The notes beneath the pieces were generated by a model that worked only from the letters and a program-made list of their open reading frames with translations, was not told where the DNA came from and did no database searches. A stretch of DNA of 64,000 nucleotides. Source: Neorhizobium sp. SHOUNA12A. Lineage in GTDB: Bacteria > Pseudomonadota > Alphaproteobacteria > Rhizobiales > Rhizobiaceae. Every line of letters starts with the position of its first letter. The stretch's first letter is position 1. The stretch spans positions 39,821 through 103,820 of the forward strand of contig NZ_JALBGV010000013.1 in NCBI RefSeq assembly GCF_023006505.1. The letters are read 5' to 3'. Below, piece by piece: positions 56,532 to 64,000 of the stretch. The translations under genes and the position numbers were made by a program.

Positions 56532-57231
56532 GGCCGACGAGCTTGCCCTGGATCTTCACCCGGTCAGGCCCGAAAATGCGGGTCTCGTAGGCGGGGTTGG
56601 CGGCTTCGAGCGCGATCGAGGCGCCGCGGCGGCGAAAACGCTTCAGCGTCGCTTCTTCATCGTCCACCAGCGCCACGATGATGTCGCCGGGATTGGCTGT
56701 CGTGCCGTTGCGGATGATCACGGTGTCGCCGTCGAGAATGCCGGCCTCGATCATCGAATCGCCCTTGACCTCCAGCGCATAATGCTCGCCGGAGCCGAGC
56801 ATCTCGGCCGGCACGGAGATGTCATGCGTGTTGTTCTGGATCGCCGAGATCGGCACGCCGGCGGCGATGCGGCCCATGACGGGAACGGTCGTGGCGTTCG
56901 ACGAGCCGTCATTGGCCGCGAGCTTCTGAGGTGCTGCGGCCGGCTGCGGTTTGCCGAGGCTGCCCTCAATGACGCTGGGCGAAAAACCGCGCCGCGGCTG
57001 AATGCTCGGCGAATAGGCTTCCGGGAGCTTGATGACTTCCAGCGCGCGGGCCCGGTTCGGCAGGCGGCGGATGAAGCCGCGCTCCTCGAGCGCCGTGATC
57101 AGACGATGGATTCCGGACTTGGAAGCAAGGTCGAGCGCGTCCTTCATTTCGTCGAATGACGGCGGGATACCGGATTCCTTCATGCGTTCGTGAATGAACA
57201 GAAGCAATTCCTGTTGTTTGCGCGTGAGCAT
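56512..57231 (-). CDS. lexA: LexA repressor
   Basis: A 239-residue SOS repressor with an N-terminal winged helix (residues 1-65) and a C-terminal S24 protease domain. The self-cleavage site is Ala124-Gly125 in R-I-A-A-G-V-P. The catalytic dyad is Ser159 in G-D-S-M-I-E-A-G and Lys197 in A-T-L-K-R-F. A 30-residue Pro/Ala-rich linker between domains makes it longer than E. coli LexA. It represses DNA-damage genes, including itself, through GTTC-N7-GTTC boxes, one of which lies in its own promoter. Confidence 0.97.
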   Translation of the reverse strand: MLTRKQQELLLFIHERMKESGIPPSFDEMKDALDLASKSGIHRLITALEERGFIRRLPNRARALEVIKLPEAYSPSIQPRRGFSPSVIEGSLGKPQPAAAPQKLAANDGSSNATTVPVMGRIAAGVPISAIQNNTHDISVPAEMLGSGEHYALEVKGDSMIEAGILDGDTVIIRNGTTANPGDIIVALVDDEEATLKRFRRRGASIALEAANPAYETRIFGPDRVKIQGKLVGLIRRYH

Positions 57232-57272
57232 CTTTTGGCACCCTCAGAGTCGGAAACAAATCCAGAACGGAC

Positions 57273-57294
57273 ACTATATGTTCCATATGTGTTC
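57273..57294 (-). promoter_or_regulatory. SOS box and -10 element of the lexA promoter
   Basis: GTTC-CATATGT-GTTC at 57280-57294 exactly fits the alphaproteobacterial SOS consensus GTTC-N7-GTTC. The complement of ACTATA at 57273-57278 gives a TATAGT -10 box on the minus strand, so LexA binding would block its own transcription. Confidence 0.88.
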
Positions 57295-57431
57295 CGCAAG
57301 TCCCTAAATTTCTGTGAAGTATGATGATTTTTTCTTCATAGATGCGTGCCAGATATCTGGTGTCACACCACTTGCGCGGCGCCAGCCCGCTGCCAAAGTA
57401 GCTTTGCGATTCCAATTCAGGGGGCCCTCGC

Positions 57432-58304
57432 GTGAACGCAAGACCGATCGATCATCTCGTGCTGCCGGTGGCGGGACTTACCGCTGCGCGTTCCCGGCTC
57501 ACGGAGCTCGGTTTTACAGTTGCGCCGGATGCTTTTCATCCTTTCGGCACCGCCAATGCTTGCGTGTTCTTCTCGGATGGGACCTACCTGGAGCCGCTGG
57601 CTCTTGCCAACCGACGCCATGCGGGTGTTGCGGCAAAGCGCGGCAACGTTTTCACCGCCCGCGATCTCGCCTTCCGCAAGACGTCCAACCGGCAGGGCTT
57701 TTCCGCTCTCGTTGTCGCGACCCGGGACGCGATGGCCGATCATGCGCGTTTCAAGATGCGCGGCGTCTCGGCAGGAGACGTGCTGGAATTTTCCCGCGGC
57801 ATGACCCTGGCTGACGGTTCCGAGACGCAGGCGAGCTTCCGGCTGGCATTTGCCGGCGATGACCGCGCGCCTGAATTCTTCCTGTTTTCCTGCCAGCGCA
57901 TCAACCCTCTGCCCGCCGATCGCAGCGGGTTGGAGCGGCATGCCAATACCGTCACTGGCCTGAGCGAAATCATCCTGTCGGCCCCGACACCTGCCGATTT
58001 CGCTCCGCTGGTCGAACAGGTTCTGCTGACCAAGGCCGTTCCGGAGGCTGCGCCACTCCAGTTTGCCGCGGCCAATGCCCGTATCCGGATCCTGCAGGAT
58101 CGGGAGCTCGAGGCGGAATTTGCGCTTCAGCCAACCCCGGGGGTCGAAGGACTGCGCGGCCGGGCGGTCATCTTCAAAACCGCCGATCTTGCCGTGACAG
58201 AGATCACCCTTGCTGCTAATGACGTCGCATTCGTCCGCCGGGAGGGCCGCGTTCTCGTCTCGGCGGCGCCCGGCCAGGGTGTTTTGTTCGGCTTCGAGGA
58301 ATAG
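57432..58304 (+). CDS. VOC/glyoxalase-like domain protein
   Basis: A 290-residue protein beginning I-D-H-L-V-L-P-V, the usual start of a vicinal-oxygen-chelate module, with a second repeat-like segment L-S-E-I-I-L-S-A after residue 175. It resembles the glyoxalase-like domain family of unknown substrate (lactoylglutathione lyase relatives). It begins with GTG at 57432 after GGGGG. It lies 3 bp upstream of kdsA and is probably co-transcribed with it. A function in Kdo synthesis is not implied by the family. Confidence 0.78.
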   Translation: MNARPIDHLVLPVAGLTAARSRLTELGFTVAPDAFHPFGTANACVFFSDGTYLEPLALANRRHAGVAAKRGNVFTARDLAFRKTSNRQGFSALVVATRDAMADHARFKMRGVSAGDVLEFSRGMTLADGSETQASFRLAFAGDDRAPEFFLFSCQRINPLPADRSGLERHANTVTGLSEIILSAPTPADFAPLVEQVLLTKAVPEAAPLQFAAANARIRILQDRELEAEFALQPTPGVEGLRGRAVIFKTADLAVTEITLAANDVAFVRREGRVLVSAAPGQGVLFGFEE

Positions 58305-58307
58305 ATC

Positions 58308-59156
58308 ATGGAAGTTACCGCAAACTCCAGCGTCTCCGTCGGCGAAGGAGGCGGCAAGGTGGTTTTCGCGCAGAACGCAAAACTGTCGCTGATCGCCGGT
58401 CCCTGCCAGATGGAAAGCCGCGACCACGCCTTCATGATGGCAAGCGCGTTGAGGGAACTCTGCAGCAAGCTCGGCATCGGCCTCGTCTACAAGTCCTCCT
58501 ACGACAAGGCCAACCGTACGTCGATTTCCGGCAAGCGCGGCATCGGGCTCGAAACAGCCATGGAAATCTTTGCCGACCTCAAGAAGGAGTTCGGTTTCCC
58601 GGTTCTGACCGACATTCACACGGAAGAGCAGTGCGCCGTCGTGGCTGAGACAGTCGACGTCCTGCAGATCCCGGCCTTCCTCTGCCGCCAGACCGACCTG
58701 CTTGTCGCAGCCGCCAAAACCGGCCGCGTCATCAACGTCAAGAAGGGCCAGTTCCTGGCGCCTTGGGACATGAAGAACGTGCTTGCGAAGTTCACCCAGA
58801 GCGGCAATCCGAATGTGCTGCTTTGCGAGCGCGGCGCGTCCTTCGGCTATAATACGTTGGTCTCCGATATGCGCTCGCTGCCGATCATGGCGTCAATGGG
58901 CGCGCCGGTGATTTTTGATGCGACGCATTCGGTGCAGCAGCCGGGCGGGCAGGGCGCTTCGACCGGCGGCGACCGCACCATGGTGCCGGTGCTGGCGCGC
59001 GCAGCCGTGGCTGTCGGTGTCGCCGGCGTCTTCGTGGAAACCCATCAGGACCCCGATAATGCTCCCTCGGACGGCCCGAACATGGTGCATCTGAAGGACA
59101 TGCCGCAGCTCCTCGAAAAGCTGCTTGCCCTCGACGCCGTCGCCAAGGCGGCGTGA
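58308..59156 (+). CDS. kdsA: 2-dehydro-3-deoxyphosphooctonate aldolase (Kdo8P synthase)
   Basis: A 282-residue enzyme condensing phosphoenolpyruvate with arabinose-5-phosphate to give Kdo-8-phosphate for the LPS inner core. Blocks include [10 protein letters not shown] near residue 28, [12 protein letters not shown] near 62, V-L-T-D-I-H near 101, F-L-C-R-Q-T-D-L near 123 and [11 protein letters not shown] near 204. It complements the lpx genes of the upstream cluster. Confidence 0.97.
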   Translation: MEVTANSSVSVGEGGGKVVFAQNAKLSLIAGPCQMESRDHAFMMASALRELCSKLGIGLVYKSSYDKANRTSISGKRGIGLETAMEIFADLKKEFGFPVLTDIHTEEQCAVVAETVDVLQIPAFLCRQTDLLVAAAKTGRVINVKKGQFLAPWDMKNVLAKFTQSGNPNVLLCERGASFGYNTLVSDMRSLPIMASMGAPVIFDATHSVQQPGGQGASTGGDRTMVPVLARAAVAVGVAGVFVETHQDPDNAPSDGPNMVHLKDMPQLLEKLLALDAVAKAA

Positions 59157-59230
59157 GCACGCCCACAAAAAGCGCGCAAACTGCTTCGATTGTAATTTTC
59201 GTGTCATTGATTATGAGACATTTTCAGTGA

Positions 59231-60541
<1,311 letters not shown>

Positions 60542-60569
60542 CAGCCTCCCAGGTTCGACATTTTCATGG

Positions 60570-60599
60570 AAGCCCGCGCCGAAAGACGCGGGCTTTTTT
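60570..60599 (+). terminator. Intrinsic terminator of eno
   Basis: AAGCCCGCG, 8-nt loop, CGCGGGCTTTTTT. It starts 29 bp after the stop. Confidence 0.88.
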
Positions 60600-60704
60600 C
60601 GGACTCGATTCTGGTCAACGATTGCTTAAGCAAGTTCTGCGAATTTGAAGCTCTGTTTCGGATCGATTTGAGATCCCGTAAGCGTGGCAAGGCGTTAGAG
60701 CGGT

Positions 60705-61022
60705 ATGTGGACAAAGCATCATAAGAAAAGAAAATTCGGCCGTTTTGTTCTTCCCGCCATCACAGTCGCGTTTCTTTGCTACTTCGGCTATCATTCCATC
60801 CACGGCGATCTCGGCCTGATCGCCACGGAGGAATTCGAACGTCAGCGGCAGGCGCGTGCAGGCGAGCTCGCAAAGTTGACCGCTCGGCGCGAGACGCTGG
60901 AGCGGCAGGTTCAGCTGATGAGCGATGGTTCGCTTGACAAGGATATGCTTGACGAGATCGCCCGTTATCAGCTGAACGTCTCGCGCGGCGACGAAATCGT
61001 CATCTTCAACAACTACTTCTAA
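60705..61022 (+). CDS. FtsB/DivIC family septum formation protein
   Basis: A 105-residue single-pass inner-membrane protein. A basic N-terminus (K-H-H-K-K-R-K) is followed by a membrane helix at about 13-32 and a periplasmic coiled coil at 40-72 (A-K-L-T-A-R-R-E-T-L-E). This is the architecture of FtsB/DivIC, which links FtsQ and FtsL at the division site. The location between eno and pdhA is common in alphaproteobacteria. The position alone does not prove an essential role in division. Confidence 0.85.
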   Translation: MWTKHHKKRKFGRFVLPAITVAFLCYFGYHSIHGDLGLIATEEFERQRQARAGELAKLTARRETLERQVQLMSDGSLDKDMLDEIARYQLNVSRGDEIVIFNNYF

Positions 61023-61045
61023 ATTAACCGAAATCCAGTTAATTT
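61021..61045 (+). promoter_or_regulatory. Inverted repeat downstream of ftsB-like gene, upstream of pdhA
   Basis: AAATTAAC, 9 bp, GTTAATTT: a perfect 8-bp inverted repeat overlapping the stop codon. It could be an operator for the pdh promoter. It lacks a GC-rich stem, so it is not a good terminator. Confidence 0.45.
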
Positions 61046-61216
61046 CATATTTCTGTAACCTTTTCATAGTGTTGCACGGAATGTGAGCCATGCGTTTATG
61101 GCATTGCTGGGGCAGCTTTTCTTGCCTATGGTACGCCCCGAAACCAGAGTGGGAATCTGGCGATATACGTCAGAGCGTAATCTCGCTCTCAACGCAGAAC
61201 TCAAAGGGAGGGATGA

Positions 61217-62287
61217 ATGGCGCCGACAAAAACCGCGTCTGTATCCGGCCGCAAACCAGCGGCAAAGTCTGCAATCAAATCAGCCTCGAAATCCTCCGCC
61301 AAGGAGTTTACGGGCAAGAACACCCCGGATTTCGGCAAGGATCAGGATCTTCACGCCTATCGTGAGATGCTGATGATCCGCCGTTTCGAGGAAAAGGCCG
61401 GCCAGCTCTACGGCATGGGCTTCATCGGTGGTTTCTGTCACCTCTATATCGGCCAGGAAGCTGTCGTCGTCGGCATGCAGATGGCGCAGCAGGAGGGTGA
61501 CCAGGTTATCACCGCCTATCGCGACCATGGGCATATGCTGGCAACCGGCATGAGCGCGCGTGGCGTCATGGCGGAGCTGACCGGACGCAAGGGCGGCTAT
61601 TCCAGGGGGAAGGGCGGCTCGATGCACATGTTCTCCAAGGAAAAGCATTTCTACGGCGGCCACGGCATCGTCGGCGCCCAGGTTTCGCTCGGAACCGGTC
61701 TCGCCTTCGCCAACAGGTATCGTGGTAACGACAGCGTCTCGGTCGCCTATTTCGGCGATGGCGCGGCCAACCAGGGCCAGGTCTACGAGAGCTTCAACAT
61801 GGCGGCCCTCTGGAAGCTGCCGATCGTCTATATCGTCGAGAACAACCGTTATGCGATGGGCACCTCGACGGCCCGTGCGACGGCGCAGTCGAACTACTCG
61901 CTGCGTGGTTCCGGCTTCGGCATCCCCGGCATCCAGGTCGACGGCATGGACGTTCGTGCCGTGAAGGCCGCCGGCGACGAGGCGCTCGAGCACTGCCGCT
62001 CCGGCAAGGGCCCGATCATTCTCGAAATGCTCACCTACCGTTATCGCGGCCACTCCATGTCCGACCCTGCGAAATATCGCTCCAAGGACGAAGTGCAGAA
62101 GATGCGCTCGGAGCACGACCCGATCGAGCAGGTGCGCCTGCGCCTCATCGAAAAGGGCTGGGCGACCGAAGACGAGCTGAAGGCGATCGACAAGGATATC
62201 CGCGACGTCGTTTCGGATAGCGCCGATTTCGCCCAGGCCGATCCGGAGCCGGATCCGTCCGAGCTCTACACCGACATTCTGCTCTGA
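61217..62287 (+). CDS. pdhA: Pyruvate dehydrogenase E1 component, alpha subunit
   Basis: A 356-residue thiamine-dependent subunit. A Lys/Ala/Ser-rich N-terminal tail of about 35 residues precedes the E1 domain. The thiamine-binding motif G-D-G-A-A-N-Q-G near residue 176 ends in E-N-N-R-Y-A-M-G near 208, and phosphorylation-loop-like R-Y-R-G-H-S-M-S-D-P lies near 277. With PdhB it decarboxylates pyruvate. It starts the pdhABC operon, with GGGAGGG before the ATG. Confidence 0.97.
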   Translation: MAPTKTASVSGRKPAAKSAIKSASKSSAKEFTGKNTPDFGKDQDLHAYREMLMIRRFEEKAGQLYGMGFIGGFCHLYIGQEAVVVGMQMAQQEGDQVITAYRDHGHMLATGMSARGVMAELTGRKGGYSRGKGGSMHMFSKEKHFYGGHGIVGAQVSLGTGLAFANRYRGNDSVSVAYFGDGAANQGQVYESFNMAALWKLPIVYIVENNRYAMGTSTARATAQSNYSLRGSGFGIPGIQVDGMDVRAVKAAGDEALEHCRSGKGPIILEMLTYRYRGHSMSDPAKYRSKDEVQKMRSEHDPIEQVRLRLIEKGWATEDELKAIDKDIRDVVSDSADFAQADPEPDPSELYTDILL

Positions 62288-62305
62288 TCGCGGGGAGGGA
62301 ACCCA

Positions 62306-63700
<1,395 letters not shown>

Positions 63701-63715
63701 GGGGAGGATGTTTCG

Positions 63716-64000
63716 ATGCCAATCAACATCACCATGCCTGCCCTGTCTCCGACCATGGAAGAGGGCAATCTTTCCAAGTGGCTCGTCAAGGAAGGCGACA
63801 AGGTCAAGTCCGGCGACGTGCTCGCCGAGATCGAGACCGACAAGGCGACCATGGAAGTCGAATCCGTCGATGAGGGCACCGTTGCCAAGCTCGTCGTCGC
63901 GGCCGGCACCGAGGGCGTCAAGGTCAACGCGCTGATCGCCATCCTCGCCGCCGATGGCGAGGATGTCTCGGCTGCCGCCGCCGGCGGTGGCGCTGCCCCG
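63716..64000 (+). CDS. pdhC: Pyruvate dehydrogenase E2 (dihydrolipoamide acetyltransferase), 5' part
   Basis: The first 95 codons of E2, cut by the window end. It begins [16 protein letters not shown] and forms one lipoyl domain with Lys43 in E-T-D-K-A-T-M-E, followed by the start of an Ala/Gly-rich linker. GGGGAGGA lies before the ATG. It is very like the lipoyl domain of PdhB. The subunit-binding and catalytic domains must lie beyond 64000. Confidence 0.93.
   Translation, partial: MPINITMPALSPTMEEGNLSKWLVKEGDKVKSGDVLAEIETDKATMEVESVDEGTVAKLVVAAGTEGVKVNALIAILAADGEDVSAAAAGGGAAP

Noticed and set aside
60622..60633. Palindrome TTGCTTAAGCAA before the ftsB-like gene
   Set aside because: A 12-bp palindrome of this kind can arise by chance and I see no promoter aligned with it.
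61083..61373. Short frames overlapping the pdhA start
   Set aside because: They are out-of-frame readings of the pdhA leader and N-terminal codons with no independent ribosome site.

Overview
This window looks like a chromosomal segment of an alphaproteobacterium of the order Hyphomicrobiales (Rhizobiales), most likely Rhizobiaceae (Rhizobium/Agrobacterium/Neorhizobium-like). The evidence is the high GC content with strong third-position GC bias, a general L-amino-acid transporter of the AapJQMP type, a GTTC-N7-GTTC SOS box in front of lexA, an EipB-like envelope protein, mitochondrial-type complex I accessory subunits (NDUFS4 and NDUFS6 relatives), PHA synthase and phasin, and a pyruvate dehydrogenase E1 beta with its own lipoyl domain. 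Nearly all of the DNA is ordinary core chromosome. I see no phage, insertion sequence, CRISPR array or rRNA operon.

Layout. 1-4.5 kb: end of a peptide ABC permease, a gamma-glutamyltransferase-family enzyme without signal peptide, a DUF1028 protein and a double-domain peptide ABC ATPase, read as one peptide-uptake and breakdown operon. 4.6-7.5 kb: an AT-richer membrane ORF of unknown function, radC and map on the minus strand, then a Phd/RelE toxin-antitoxin pair. 7.4-10 kb: sfsA and phaC. 10-16 kb: a small lipoprotein, alaC-like aminotransferase, hom and recJ, followed by two tandem tRNA-Glu genes. 16-20.6 kb: lipoprotein, gloA, double cold-shock protein with a DUF192 partner, tRNA-Pro, NDUFS4-like, tRNA-Arg, a small exported protein and a probable beta-barrel protein. 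20.6-25 kb: aapJQMP on the minus strand. 25-31 kb: metC, FAD monooxygenase, zinc-finger protein, alpha/beta hydrolase, cysE, DUF3126 and phasin. 31-39 kb: clpS-clpA, azlCD, HIT protein, GNAT-like protein, GDPD, RidA, EipB-like. 39-52 kb: a long co-directional run from rpsB to lpxB. 52-57 kb: gltA, comEC and lexA. 57-64 kb: VOC protein, kdsA, eno, ftsB-like, pdhA, pdhB and the start of pdhC.

The run rpsB-tsf-pyrH-frr-uppS-cdsA-rseP-bamA-lpxD-fabZ-lpxA-lpxI-lpxB couples translation factors, undecaprenyl and phospholipid precursors, outer-membrane protein assembly and lipid A synthesis. kdsA adds the Kdo precursor. The metabolic genes link glycolysis (eno) through pyruvate dehydrogenase to citrate synthase, while phaC and the phasin handle carbon storage.

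The most interesting non-gene signals are: a 15-bp tandem repeat (three units) spanning the stop of the DUF1028 gene and the two possible starts of the peptide ATPase; a tandem duplication of tRNA-Glu together with its promoter; a long hairpin and T-rich repeats between aapJ and aapQ; a 21-bp palindrome between aapJ and metC; an inverted repeat on the likely cysE transcription start; and an lpxB stop codon placed in the loop of a bidirectional terminator.
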